Shown here in pieces: positions 10,841 through 21,450 of a stretch of DNA of 64,000 nucleotides (positions are counted from its first letter, which is position 1; each line of letters starts with the position of its first letter). The DNA lies in contig JADNRV010000062.1 in the NCBI GenBank assembly GCA_015499995.1, forward strand, positions 1 through 64,000, written 5' to 3'. Source of the stretch: Flammula alnicola (taxonomy: Eukaryota; Basidiomycota; Agaricomycetes; Agaricales; Strophariaceae). Both the position numbers and the translations under genes were made by a program. Below the pieces are notes generated by a model. That model worked only from the letters and a program-made list of their open reading frames with translations. It had not been told where the DNA came from and ran no database searches.

Positions 10841-11842
10841 TTTAAAAATCCGTCGTTGCCAAACGACCAAATAGGTCATTCTGCTCTTCTTCTTCCATAT
10901 CTTCAATCAAGGCTCGGATGTGGGCATGCGCATCCTTGGCGTTGTATTTTTTTTGGCTGGTGGTTCATATTTTTTGGCTGGCTGTTTGCCTTTCTTCTTT
11001 GGGCAGTCAGCTGCTCGGTGTCCTTGTTCCTTGCAGAAGAAGCAGGCGCCCTTCCGCATGAGTTCAGTTCGTTCTTCGATGCTCATGGCATCAATGTCCA
11101 TGGCGTTTGGGTCGCGGGGTGTGGGTCTGGTGAAGTTCCAGGTTCTTTTTTCAGTTTTGACGGGAATTGGGATCTTTCCAGATTGTCGTGCCTTCATTCT
11201 ATTTCTTATGCTCCATCTGGTAGCATAATTTTTAGCAACTTCGTACCATTTTTCGAGGGTGTCAGGGAGGGTTTCGACTTTGTCATAGATGTCTCCTCGG
11301 AGTCCCGGGTTAATCGACCTTGCAAAGAGGTCTGTTAAGGCGAATTGTTCTTTCATTCCTGTCTTGATTACGAGTAATTTGAATGCAGAGATGTGTTCAT
11401 CGATTGATTTGTTTCCTTGTCTGATCGAGTGGAGTTGTTCAAAGGCATCTCCTTTTTCGTCTGAGATTTCGAAATCTTTGACGAGTTTCTTTAGAAAATC
11501 TTCCCATGTTCCAAGGTCCATTTTGAATGTGGTGTGGTCAATATGGGAGTCTAGAAATTCTTCTCTCCATGTATTTGCTGCTTTTTCCGACATAAAGGAT
11601 AGGGTAAATCCTATCCGTTTTTCGTCGGTGTCGAAGACTTTTCTGTTTATATTCAGATAGAGATAGACGGATCTCATCCATGATTGGAACTTGGCGTTTT
11701 CTCCATCAAAGGTTTTGGGTCGGTTCAGGTTCAACTCTTTTTGGGAGTTATTCGAGATGGGTCCTGTGGATGTTCCTTCGTCCACGTTTTCTAAGGTAGT
11801 GTTGATTTCACTGGTAAGGGTTTCGGTTGTTGCGGATGGCAT
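10841..11842 (-). pseudogene. gag: Gypsy family-1 copy-1 gag, frameshifted near its end
   Basis: The capsid and nucleocapsid coding is the same as copy 2, including the knuckle CFFCKEQGHRAADC. A run of eight bases (T on the plus strand at about 10947-10954), where copy 2 has nine, shifts the frame after the Lys-rich tail and ends the protein at 311 aa (stop at 10907). The displaced C-terminal 36 or so residues and the gag-pol junction still follow in the original frame. A homopolymer sequencing error is possible. Confidence 0.85.
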
Positions 11843-12259
11843 TTCAGTTGATGGAATCTCGGAATCAAATGTGTCAGGTCGAGTTTCTTCAGTTGATCCG
11901 GGTGTCGGATCTGGTGGCGGTGCTTCAAGGGATAGGAAAGTTACAGTTTTTCCTGATCGCGTTTCTTCAGAGAAGACACTGGCGGATAGTAGTTCTTCTG
12001 GATCGGGGCCTTCACTAGTTTCGTGGAATTCTTCGTTCGATGATGAAGATACAGAAGTTCTTCTTTCTGTTCTTCCTACTCTGGTGTATTGCCTAGTAGT
12101 AGTTTCTGGGCGTTGGGTGGTAGTATCCTCAACGAGTCTTTCAGGTTCTGGGCTAGGGGTTGCACTGGGTGCTCTGATAGTTCTTCGGGATGTCGTGGTG
12201 TCAAAGTGGGATGACCGCTATGCTAGGTAGCAAGCGGGTAGAGAGGGAGCTAGATCTTT

Positions 12260-12715
12260 TGTTACGACTTGACAAGCAATAAAATATCCAGTAGGATAGA
12301 TAATGCCTAAGTCGTACTTCAAGACTGAGGTCGAGGTTCGAAGTCACTTAAGCGTTCGCAAACGACTTAGAGTGTTCAAGAGGGATCAAGGTGTACTAGA
12401 TACTCAAGGTATGATTCTCAAGATCTAGCTAAAGAATACATCGTATGCTACTCTAGTATTTATACTAAGTAGCGAGTCCGGAGTAATAGATAGAACACGT
12501 CTCAGACGTGTTATGATACTTGTAAGATATCCATCGCGAAGCTGATGGATGTAAAGCAGATAAAAGTGAAACATATAACAGAAACAGGATATGGGGGAGA
12601 GCTATGCGGCAAATGATGGGATCGGAAGTGGATAGAAGGTGCATAGCTAGCGTAAGTAAGGAGAAAAAGTACGTGCGTACGAGCGTGCGTGCGCGAACCA
12701 GGTGTGATCGTAACA
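12260..12715 (-). repeat. LTR 2 (shared middle LTR)
   Basis: Same 456 bp as LTR 1 and LTR 3. It serves as the 3' LTR of copy 2 and the 5' LTR of copy 1. A copy-1 primer-binding site abuts it (about 12248-12259). Confidence 0.95.
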
Positions 12716-12754
12716 TTACCCCCTCTCTAGATCGAAGACGTCCTCGTCTTCAAG

Positions 12755-13729
12755 CTAATCACGTCTGCTTTCCAAGTAGGGACTCCTGTTGTAAGGATCA
12801 TCGTCAGGGTTCCTGTCTTCATAGTACCGAAATGGGCAGCTGAGTGTCGTGTGCCCTGGATGGTATCGTCGACACAATCCGCATTGGTAAGAGGGACAGT
12901 CGACTGCTACATGACCTTCTCCACCGCATTCAGTGCAACGAGTGCCAGGTGGCGTTCGGGGTCGTCTTGCGTACGCTGCATCATAAGGGGGTGGTCGAAA
13001 GAGCTGTCTGTTCTTATGATTGAGGGTTCGTTTGGGATGATGATGGCTGGGTCCGGCGGTAGATGGTACTGGTGGAGGATAAGTCGGTCGTGGGGGAAGT
13101 TCGCGAGACAGGTTGACCGTTCTGGCTCGAGGAGTGGGTTGTCGTGGGGGAGTAGGGAATCGATCAACGAGTATGGGGGAGTCTTCATCTCCTGTTCCAG
13201 TCAAAGAGGGTTGTTGGCGAAGGAGGAGTTCATAGGCGTTCCTGAAGGTGATATTGTTGTTCAGTCTGTCGATCAGACTGGATGTTCGTTCATTCAAGCG
13301 ATTAGTACGAAGGGCGATGGTGTCGATGGTGTTGCTCATAAGTTGTCGGATGGCTCGAGTTTCGATAGAAATAGCACGGATGTCGTTGAGGCAAGCAAAG
13401 GTAGTGTTTGCCTCAGGGTCAAGTTGGATCAAGGTCTGAAGCAACCCAACATGAGTTCCGTTTTCGAAGATTCGGTCTAAGGAGTTTTGGGTGATGGATC
13501 TGGTGATGGTTCGTTCACGTTCTGGAAGACTATTCGGGTCGGCCTCACTGGCTTCTCTCTCGATAACGATTGAGCTAGGTCCTCTCGATGAGGGAGGCGA
13601 GTTCATTGGTGACTGCGTGTAGGGAGGAGAGGGAGCGGAGTCTTTTAATGCTCGAGGGGAGGACAGGGAGTTCTGAGACATCGTTAGGGTGGAAGAGGAT
13701 TGGAAGGGAGTTCTTTCGGGAGGGTTCAA
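12755..13729 (-). CDS. Gypsy family-1 copy-2 ORF4: double zinc-knuckle protein
   Basis: Identical in translation to copy 1: 324 aa with two C-terminal knuckles CX2CX4HX4C and CX2CX6HX4C separated by a few residues. It lies between ORF3 and the 3' LTR and starts within ORF3. How it is translated from the genomic RNA is unknown; a subgenomic or spliced message, or reinitiation, would be needed. The intact state in both copies argues against decay. Confidence 0.7.
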   Translation of the reverse strand: MNPPERTPFQSSSTLTMSQNSLSSPRALKDSAPSPPYTQSPMNSPPSSRGPSSIVIEREASEADPNSLPERERTITRSITQNSLDRIFENGTHVGLLQTLIQLDPEANTTFACLNDIRAISIETRAIRQLMSNTIDTIALRTNRLNERTSSLIDRLNNNITFRNAYELLLRQQPSLTGTGDEDSPILVDRFPTPPRQPTPRARTVNLSRELPPRPTYPPPVPSTAGPSHHHPKRTLNHKNRQLFRPPPYDAAYARRPRTPPGTRCTECGGEGHVAVDCPSYQCGLCRRYHPGHTTLSCPFRYYEDRNPDDDPYNRSPYLESRRD

Positions 13730-14069
13730 GTTTCGAGGTGAGGGTGGCTCTGAGTTCTAGTGGATGGTCGAGAGGTCGCCCAAGTTTAAATAGTCTCTTG
13801 TCCCTCCACCCTTTTTCTGGATCGTTGAAGGAGGAGTACAGGAGGGATTCGAGCTGTGCAAGGCGATACTCGAGTCTGAGTCTGATCATTTCCAGGTTGA
13901 GCATCTCGCGTTCCCATTCTTCTTGTTCGTTGTCATCAGTGTTTCGCACCGGTTTCCAGTCCAGGAAGATTCCAGAGAAGTAGGGTAAGGGTGGTGAATA
14001 TTTTGGGACAGGGGGTAAGGCGATGTCGTTGGTCATGATTCGATGGGCTAAGGCAGTGAGGCTTGACAT
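13575..14069 (-). CDS. Gypsy family-1 copy-2 ORF3
   Basis: Same 164-residue product as copy 1, starting 30 nt after the pol stop at 14102. The central helical, Glu/Arg-rich part suggests a coiled coil. No catalytic motif is visible. Function is unknown. Confidence 0.55.
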   Translation of the reverse strand: MSSLTALAHRIMTNDIALPPVPKYSPPLPYFSGIFLDWKPVRNTDDNEQEEWEREMLNLEMIRLRLEYRLAQLESLLYSSFNDPEKGWRDKRLFKLGRPLDHPLELRATLTSKLEPSRKNSLPILFHPNDVSELPVLPSSIKRLRSLSSLHAVTNELASLIERT

Positions 14070-14101
14070 GATCCGGCTGTGTTCGGGATGATCGTCAAAT
14101 G

Positions 14102-17100
14102 TCAGAGGTCGTGGCGCTGTTTGTAGGTGTCCAAAATTTCCTGTGCGTTGGCAAATGACTCCTCTGGTTCCCACGTGGTCTCGGTGATCGAATATCCTTC
14201 CCAACTGGTCAAGTACATCACCTGTTTGTTTCGAAGCTTTTTGTGATTAAGAATAGCTTTGACCTCGTATTCTTCTTCTCCATCAATGATATCAGGAGGT
14301 GGCTGTGTGAAGTTCTTCCCGTAGATGTTGTTTTCCGTGTATGGCATGAGGAGAGTGGCATGGAATACATCGTGGATCTTCCAGTTCTTGGGGAGTTGAA
14401 GGCGATACGTTGATGGTCCGAGAACATCTAGGATTTCGAATGGTCCTTCGCGTTTTGGCTTCATCTTTTTGTTATACCGGGTTTTCAGATTTCTGGAATC
14501 AAGCCACACTTTTTGTCCTTTTTTGAATGGGACAAAGTTTGATCGGCGACGTTCGGCCATTCTTGCTCTTGCCAGCTCATGTGCGGCAAGGGCTTCCTTT
14601 CGGTCTTCGATTAGGCGTTTCATTCTTTCTTCAACGTTTGGAAATTTTGTGTTTTCGTATGACGTGGGGATTGCCAATGGTGAATATCCCAAGGTTAGTT
14701 CGAATGGGGTTCTTGTCCTATCTGCGTGTCTCCGATCGTTGTAGGTGAATTCCATGGTGCTTAACTTGTAGAGCCAAGTGTCTGGGTTTGATGAGCAAAA
14801 GATTGAAATATAGGCTTCAATTTCTTGATTGACTCGTTCAGTGGCTCCATCCCCTTGTGGGTGGTAAGCGGTCGTCAATTTTGATTTGATTCCAAGGAGT
14901 CGGAGGAGTTCTCTAAATGCTCTTGCAGCGAATTGGGGGCCTCGGTCAGACAGGATACTGTCAGATAGACCAAACCTCTTGTAAAGGTTGTCAAGTAAAA
15001 GTTGGCCTGTCTCTTCTTCCGTTGTCGAAGTAGAACAGGGGATGGTGATCACCCCCCCGGTAGATCCATGGTCGACCACGACCAATATGGCGTCTTTCCC
15101 TTCAATAGGTGGTAGTCCGGTAATGAAGTCCATTGTCGGGTCTGCCCATGGTCTTTTCGATTCTGAGCCTTCGATTGGCATTAAGCTTGGCTTGGAAGGT
15201 GACCTGTTTATTTTAAATTGTTGGCATGCGCCACATCCTTTTACGTAGTTGTTGACAAAGGTTCGCATTCCGGGCCACCAATAATGTTCCTTGAGCGCGT
15301 TAAAGGTTTCCAGTTGTCCAGGGTGTCCAGCAGTGGGTGAATCATGGTATCTCTTCACAATTTCTCGACGTAGGTTCCGGTCGTCCGGTATATAATTCTT
15401 GCCTTTATAAAAGAGCATGTCCTTTCCGTCTAGGTCTTCGATTGTCCAGTCTTCAAGGTCGTTTTGCAAGTTCTTTGGTCCATCATCCAATAGACGTTTG
15501 ATTGCCTCTGTTGCTTCCGTGTCATATTTCTCCGAGGAAGCAATCTTTTCTTGGAGGTCGAGGTCGATTAGATTGATGAATAGGTTTTCTGGTAGTAAGG
15601 TTTGGTCTTCATTGTCGTGGTCCTCGTCAGGGATGAAGTCTGGTCGTCGGGACAGGGTATCAGATTGAACCATCTTGCTTCCTGCTTGATGGATCAATTT
15701 GATATCAAATTCGGATAGGTAGAGCGACCATCTGGCTTGTCTTCGATTTAGTTTCTGTGTCGATCTGAAATACATCAAGTTTTTATGGTCTGAGTGGATT
15801 ATTGTCGTGAACTGGGAGCCTTGAATATAGTGTCGCCATTCCTGCAGGGCTCTGATCATTGCTAGAAGTTCCCTGTCATAGATCTCATAGTTTCGTTCAG
15901 CTGGTGAGAAGGTTTTCGAAATGAAACTGCAAGGGTGTAGTTGTCCGTTTGAGTCTTCTTGCATCAGGACTGCTCCAGATGCATATTTAGAAGCATCACA
16001 CTCGATGAGGAAGGGCTTGGAGGTGTCTGCCATTATCAAGACTGGTTCTTCAGTAAACCGTTTCTTCAGTTCGTCGAATGATTTTTGGGCTGCAGTAGTC
16101 CAGTCGAAGTTCTTGTCCTTTTTTAGTAATTCATTTAGTGATCGGGCTATTTCTGAATATGCCCGGATGAATCGCCGGTAGAAGTTGCCGAAGCCCAGGA
16201 ATGATCGGACCTGCTTGACTGTTTTGGGAATTGGCCAATCTCGGATGCCTTTGAGCTTCGAAGGATCCATCGAGATCTGGCCTTCTTCGATGATCATTCC
16301 CAGGTATTCCAGTTTTAGTTGTTCGAAAAAACATTTCTCCGGTTTCAGATAGAGGTCGTTTTCCCTGAGGCGTTGGAGGACGCGTTTTGTGTATTCTCGC
16401 AATCTGAGTTTATCCTTGGAGAAGATCAGGATGTCGTCCATATAGATGATTATCCAATGTTCGATGCCTGTTTCTGACATCATGTCTTTGAAGATGTCAT
16501 CCATCATTCCTTGGAAGGTGGCTGGGGAATTGCACATTCCGAAGAACATGACTGTGGGTTCGAAAAGTCCCTTGTTGGTTTTAAAAGCCGCTTTCCATTC
16601 GTCGCCTTTTCGGATTCGAACATTGTTGTATCCCCATCGGACATCGAGTTTAGTAAAATATTTGGCGCCCTTCAGTTTGTCCATAAGTTCCGGGATCAGT
16701 GGTAGTGGGTAGGCATTTTTGATGGTCCAATCATTCAGAAACCGATAATCTTGACAGGGTCTGAGTTTCCCATCTTTCTTTTGAACAAAGAAGAATGAAG
16801 ATCCCATGGGAGATTTCGATGGTCTGATATATCCTTTTTCCAGGTTTGACTTTATGAATTTGTCCAGTTCGATTTCTTCTGGTTGCGATAGATTATAGGC
16901 TTTGAAAACCTTTGGTTCGAAGCCTTCTTTCATTTCGATTTTATGATCCCATGATCGGGATATAGGAAATCGGTTTGCTGTCTTTTCATCGAATAGGTCC
17001 AGGTAGTCGTGGTATTCTGCCGGTATCATCTGTTCCAAGGTTCTCCCTTCTTTTGGTGTTTCATGTTTTAGCGCCAAGGTTTGGGAGGTCGTCGTTTTGA

Positions 17101-17839
17101 GGTTAATATAGATTTCTTCTTCTTCCGTCAGATCCATTGAAGAAATTAGAAGCTCCTCGAGTTTGTCCGTGTCGGTAGAGATCTCCGTCACCTCGTTGGA
17201 GGAGAGAGGGAGGTCCGCTAGTTCCAATATTGGGGTTGACTCATCATATGGTTCAATCCTTGGTCCGTTTGCCTGTTCGTCCGTGATTTCTTCGATTGTT
17301 GCCTTCAAGGTATTCCTAAATGAATCTCCTTTGGGTAATTCCTTTTTTGGAAAGAGTCCAGAGAAGTTCCTCTTTTGTTTGATTGCCGGTCGAGGTTTCC
17401 AGGTCAGGGTTCCAGCCTTCCAGTCGATTATCGGGTTCTCTTTTTGGAGCCATGGGAAACCTAGGATGATTTGGTTTTTGGAAAGCCCTGTAACCTTAAG
17501 TTGTTGACGAGTTGTTTTGTTTTTGATGCTAAAATCCAATTCGACGTAATGGGTAATCGTTCCTTCCTTGTTTCGGGTTCCGTCGACATTGTTTACTAGG
17601 AGTGGTTCGTCGAGTTTGGTGAGCTCGAGTCCCATTTCTTCAGCGAATTGTCGGTCGATAAAAAGTCCTCCTGCTCCAGAGTCAAGCAGGGCTTTGGCTT
17701 CGATGATTTTTCTATTTTCAGTGGGGCCTTGAGATATCGAGCATGGTAATAACATAGTTTTATTTCGGATATCTGCCACCAGTACTGAGTAAATAGATAA
17801 ATATGGAGAGACTGACATCGATTCAGTTCTCCTTTTTAA
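14102..17839 (-). CDS. pol: Gypsy family-1 copy-2 pol polyprotein (intact): PR-RT-RH-IN-chromodomain
   Basis: The first ATG (17818) gives 1,238 aa. Domains in order: aspartic protease with LLDSGAGG (active DSGA at about 46-49); reverse transcriptase with the YMDD catalytic motif at about 459-462; RNase H with ECDASKYASGAVL and IHSDHKN; integrase zinc domain (H-H-C-C around AGHPGQ and CGACQQFK), then the D,D35E core (TMDFITGLP, SDRGPQF, GATERVNQE); and a C-terminal chromodomain (EVKAILNHK ... WEGYSITETTWEPEE), which marks it as a chromovirus. The chromodomain is thought to guide integration to marked chromatin. The frame is -1 relative to gag and is open across the gag stop, so frameshifting is likely. 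No disabling change is seen. Confidence 0.95.
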   Translation of the reverse strand, partial: LKRRTESMSVSPYLSIYSVLVADIRNKTMLLPCSISQGPTENRKIIEAKALLDSGAGGLFIDRQFAEEMGLELTKLDEPLLVNNVDGTRNKEGTITHYVELDFSIKNKTTRQQLKVTGLSKNQIILGFPWLQKENPIIDWKAGTLTWKPRPAIKQKRNFSGLFPKKELPKGDSFRNTLKATIEEITDEQANGPRIEPYDESTPILELADLPLSSNEVTEISTDTDKLEELLISSMDLTEEEEIYINLKTTTSQTLALKHETPKEGRTLEQMIPAEYHDYLDLFDEKTANRFPISRSWDHKIEMKEGFEPKVFKAYNLSQPEEIELDKFIKSNLEKGYIRPSKSPMGSSFFFVQKKDGKLRPCQDYRFLNDWTIKNAYPLPLIPELMDKLKGAKYFTKLDVRWGYNNVRIRKGDEWKAAFKTNKGLFEPTVMFFGMCNSPATFQGMMDDIFKDMMSETGIEHWIIIYMDDILIFSKDKLRLREYTKRVLQRLRENDLYLKPEKCFFEQLKLEYLGMIIEEGQISMDPSKLKGIRDWPIPKTVKQVRSFLGFGNFYRRFIRAYSEIARSLNELLKKDKNFDWTTAAQKSFDELKKRFTEEPVLIMADTSKPFLIECDASKYASGAVLMQEDSNGQLHPCSFISKTFSPAERNYEIYDRELLAMIRALQEWRHYIQGSQFTTIIHSDHKNLMYFRSTQKLNRRQARWSLYLSEFDIKLIHQAGSKMVQSDTLSRRPDFIPDEDHDNEDQTLLPENLFINLIDLDLQEKIASSEKYDTEATEAIKRLLDDGPKNLQNDLEDWTIEDLDGKDMLFYKGKNYIPDDRNLRREIVKRYHDSPTAGHPGQLETFNALKEHYWWPGMRTFVNNYVKGCGACQQFKINRSPSKPSLMPIEGSESKRPWADPTMDFITGLPPIEGKDAILVVVDHGSTGGVITIPCSTSTTEEETGQLLLDNLYKRFGLSDSILSDRGPQFAARAFRELLRLLGIKSKLTTAYHPQGDGATERVNQEIEAYISIFCSSNPDTWLYKLSTMEFTYNDRRHADRTRTPFELTLGYSPLAIPTSYENTKFPNVEERMKRLIEDRKEALAAHELARARMAERRRSNFVPFKKGQKVWLDSRNLKTRYNKKMKPKREGPFEILDVLGPSTYRLQLPKNWKIHDVFHATLLMPYTENNIYGKNFTQPPPDIIDGEEEYEVKAILNHKKLRNKQVMYLTSWEGYSITETTWEPEESFANAQEILDTYKQRHDL

Positions 17840-18837
17840 AAATCCGTCGTTGCCAAACGACCAAATAGGTCATTCTGCTCTTCTTCTTCCATATCTTCAA
17901 TCAAGGCTCGGATGTGGGCATGCGCATCCTTGGCGTTGTATTTTTTTTTGGCTGGTGGTTCATATTTTTTGGCTGGCTGTTTGCCTTTCTTCTTTGGGCA
18001 GTCAGCTGCTCGGTGTCCTTGTTCCTTGCAGAAGAAGCAGGCGCCCTTCCGCATGAGTTCAGTTCGTTCTTCGATGCTCATGGCATCAATGTCCATGGCG
18101 TTTGGGTCGCGGGGTGTGGGTCTGGTGAAGTTCCAGGTTCTTTTTTCAGTTTTGACGGGAATTGGGATCTTTCCAGATTGTCGTGCCTTCATTCTATTTC
18201 TTATGCTCCATCTGGTAGCATAATTTTTAGCAACTTCGTACCATTTTTCGAGGGTGTCAGGGAGGGTTTCGACTTTGTCATAGATGTCTCCTCGGAGTCC
18301 CGGGTTAATCGACCTTGCAAAGAGGTCTGTTAAGGCGAATTGTTCTTTCATTCCTGTCTTGATTACGAGTAATTTGAATGCAGAGATGTGTTCATCGATT
18401 GATTTGTTTCCTTGTCTGATCGAGTGGAGTTGTTCAAAGGCATCTCCTTTTTCGTCTGAGATTTCGAAATCTTTGACGAGTTTCTTTAGAAAATCTTCCC
18501 ATGTTCCAAGGTCCATTTTGAATGTGGTGTGGTCAATATGGGAGTCTAGAAATTCTTCTCTCCATGTATTTGCTGCTTTTTCCGACATAAAGGATAGGGT
18601 AAATCCTATCCGTTTTTCGTCGGTGTCGAAGACTTTTCTGTTTATATTCAGATAGAGATAGACGGATCTCATCCATGATTGGAACTTGGCGTTTTCTCCA
18701 TCAAAGGTTTTGGGTCGGTTCAGGTTCAACTCTTTTTGGGAGTTATTCGAGATGGGTCCTGTGGATGTTCCTTCGTCCACGTTTTCTAAGGTAGTGTTGA
18801 TTTCACTGGTAAGGGTTTCGGTTGTTGCGGATGGCAT
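17836..18837 (-). CDS. gag: Gypsy family-1 copy-2 gag (intact)
   Basis: 333 aa from the ATG at 18837. The capsid-like region includes FDGENAKFQSWMRSVYLYL and FLKKLVKDF, followed by a basic tail with one knuckle CFFCKEQGHRAADC (CX2CX4HX4C) and a Lys-rich stretch. It ends LATTDF-stop with the stop embedded in T-TTT-TAA. The frame stays open upstream of this ATG for more than 100 codons toward the 5' LTR without another ATG, so the true N-terminus may be longer or start at a non-AUG codon. Gag would form the cytoplasmic particle that packages element RNA. Confidence 0.9.
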   Translation of the reverse strand: MPSATTETLTSEINTTLENVDEGTSTGPISNNSQKELNLNRPKTFDGENAKFQSWMRSVYLYLNINRKVFDTDEKRIGFTLSFMSEKAANTWREEFLDSHIDHTTFKMDLGTWEDFLKKLVKDFEISDEKGDAFEQLHSIRQGNKSIDEHISAFKLLVIKTGMKEQFALTDLFARSINPGLRGDIYDKVETLPDTLEKWYEVAKNYATRWSIRNRMKARQSGKIPIPVKTEKRTWNFTRPTPRDPNAMDIDAMSIEERTELMRKGACFFCKEQGHRAADCPKKKGKQPAKKYEPPAKKKYNAKDAHAHIRALIEDMEEEEQNDLFGRLATTDF

Positions 18838-19242
18838 TTCAGTTGATGGAATCTCGGAATCAAATGTGTCAGGTCGAGTTTCTTCAGTTGATCCGGGTGT
18901 CGGATCTGGTGGCGGTGCTTCAAGGGATAGGAAAGTTACAGTTTTTCCTGATCGCGTTTCTTCAGAGAAGACACTGGCGGATAGTAGTTCTTCTGGATCG
19001 GGGCCTTCACTAGTTTCGTGGAATTCTTCGTTCGATGATGAAGATACAGAAGTTCTTCTTTCTGTTCTTCCTACTCTGGTGTATTGCCTAGTAGTAGTTT
19101 CTGGGCGTTGGGTGGTAGTATCCTCAACGAGTCTTTCAGGTTCTGGGCTAGGGGTTGCACTGGGTGCTCTGATAGTTCTTCGGGATGTCGTGGTGTCAAA
19201 GTGGGATGACCGCTATGCTAGGTAGCAAGCGGGTAGAGAGGG

Positions 19243-19254
19243 AGCTAGATCTTT
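19243..19254 (-). promoter_or_regulatory. Primer-binding site, Tf1-type self-priming
   Basis: In element sense AAAGATCTAGCT follows the 5' LTR directly. Its 11-nt core AAGATCTAGCT is the exact complement of AGCTAGATCTT inside the LTR (plus-strand 19415-19425), which lies about 33 nt after the TATA box and so would be the start of the transcript. Confidence 0.7.
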
Positions 19255-19710
19255 TGTTACGACTTGACAAGCAATAAAATATCCAGTAGGATAGATAATG
19301 CCTAAGTCGTACTTCAAGACTGAGGTCGAGGTTCGAAGTCACTTAAGCGTTCGCAAACGACTTAGAGTGTTCAAGAGGGATCAAGGTGTACTAGATACTC
19401 AAGGTATGATTCTCAAGATCTAGCTAAAGAATACATCGTATGCTACTCTAGTATTTATACTAAGTAGCGAGTCCGGAGTAATAGATAGAACACGTCTCAG
19501 ACGTGTTATGATACTTGTAAGATATCCATCGCGAAGCTGATGGATGTAAAGCAGATAAAAGTGAAACATATAACAGAAACAGGATATGGGGGAGAGCTAT
19601 GCGGCAAATGATGGGATCGGAAGTGGATAGAAGGTGCATAGCTAGCGTAAGTAAGGAGAAAAAGTACGTGCGTACGAGCGTGCGTGCGCGAACCAGGTGT
19701 GATCGTAACA
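19255..19710 (-). repeat. LTR 3 (5' LTR of array)
   Basis: 456 bp, same as the other two. A TATAAATA box is present on the minus strand (plus 19452-19459), with the presumed start AGCTAGATCTT downstream of it. TSD ATAAC follows at 19711-19715. Confidence 0.95.
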
Positions 19711-21450
19711 ATAACGGTAACTCCCTGGATGAATGGGAGGATATCTTTTACGGCGAAGCTTACTTGAATGCCGTCGGTTCTGGAAAAATCAAACCAGAAG
19801 ACATGGTTCTACTGATGTCTATCGACGGCGCTCAACTGTACCAAAGCAAACAATCTGATTGCTGGATTTACATCTGGGTAATCCTCGACCTTCCACCCGA
19901 TCAGCGCTACAAGAAACGACATATATTTCCTGGCGGATTTATTCCTGGACCACATAAACCCAAAAACGTCGACTCTTTTCTATATCCAGGCTTTCATCAT
20001 GTTGCCGCTCTCATGAAGGAAGGTCTACCGATATGGGATGCAGTCCAGAATGCGACTTTTAAATCAAAGATATTCGCGTTACTAGGACTTGCTGACGGAC
20101 CTGGTTTAACCTATCTGAATGGCCTTACAGGACATTCAGGTGCATTTGGGTGTCGTTTATACTGCCCAGTCAAAGGTCAGAGAAAGGATGGTGCAAATCA
20201 TTATTATCCCGCGCTTTTGAAGCCCCATGGATACTCAGTCGAAGGCTGTGATCACCCAGATGTTGATCCATCTCATCTATCCATCGGAAATCCCGCTGAA
20301 TACCAGGAAGCCTTAAATATAGTGTTAAGTTCTCGAAACCAAGCCCAACACCAACAGCACCGCAGAAACACAGGAATCACAAAACCGAGTATATTCAGTG
20401 GATTCCCTTCCGATCGAACTCTACCCATCCCGCTTTGTTTTGGTGCCGACCTCATGCACCTAATTTCACTTAATATTCCCAATTTAATGCTTGGGCTTTG
20501 GCGCGGCACCATCGAATGTGATCCTGTGGATGACAAACGATCATGGGATTGGGCTGTTTTGACAGGCGATGCTTGGAAGGCACATGGACAACATGTGGCC
20601 AATGCGACACCATACCTCCCTGGCTCCTTTGACAGGCCTCCGAGGAACCCAGCCGAAAAAATCTCGAGCGGCTATAAAGCTTGGGAATTTCTAACATATA
20701 TTTTTGGTTTAGGGCCTGGACTTTTCTATCAGCTACTGCCCGAAAAGTACTGGAAAAATTATTGCAAGATGGTTGCCGGTGTTCGCCTAATTCATCAGCG
20801 CTCGATTACAAGAGCTCACCTGATTGAAGCCCACAAACTACTTCTTGACTTTGTAAAGGAGGTTGAGCTGATCTATTATCAGCGAAAAACATCTCGCCTC
20901 CATTTCTGCCGGCAGAGCATCCATGCACTCCTACATGTTGCTCCCGAAGTACCCCGTCTTGGCCCAGGTATCTGCTATACTCAATGGCCAATGGAAAGAA
21001 CAATCGGAAACCTGGGTGAAGAAATTCGGCAACCATCAAAGCCATTTGAAAACCTCTCTGAAAGAGGAGTACGTCGTGGACAAGTCAACGCACTGATGGC
21101 TATGGTACCAGGACTTAACACAACAACAACCGCACTTCCGCATTTGACTGAGGACCTTGGCAACGGATATTTACTGGCCATGAGAGATTCATGCCTTCGT
21201 CCTATCTCTGCAGTTGAAAAGGCCGCTCTCGAGGCTTTCTACCAGTCACGAAATATTACTGTCAATGCTATGTGGAATTCCGACGTACAGAAGTGGGCTC
21301 GGCTTCGCCTCCCAAATCTTCAGTTTGTAAGAACGGCATGGAAAGAAATGGCCAAGCCTTTAGACAAGGTACGGATGTCGAGGAACATTATGGTGAGCGT
21401 TTATTTTATTTAATGATAGGAGACTAAAATTAAATCGCACTTGCGGCTCA

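Larger units (their letters stand above)
5267..19710 (-). mobile_element. Tandem Ty3/Gypsy chromovirus array: LTR-internal-LTR-internal-LTR
   Basis: Three apparently identical 456-bp LTRs (5267-5722, 12260-12715, 19255-19710) separate two internal regions of 6,537 and 6,539 bp. A single TSD, ATAAC (5262-5266 and 19711-19715), flanks the whole array, so it entered or matured as one unit and is not two independent insertions. Element sense is the minus strand: the primer-binding site abuts the right LTR and the polypurine tract (agagagggggtaa in element sense) abuts the left LTR. The two copies differ by two single-base deletions in copy 1. Copy 2 appears fully coding. Confidence 0.95.

Noticed and set aside
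5267..19710. Two independent Gypsy insertions side by side
   Set aside because: Only one pair of target duplications exists, and the middle LTR is shared.
19599..19715. Extension of the transposase ORF into the LTR
   Set aside because: This part is LTR sequence that happens to be open; the transposase frame begins after the TSD at 19716.
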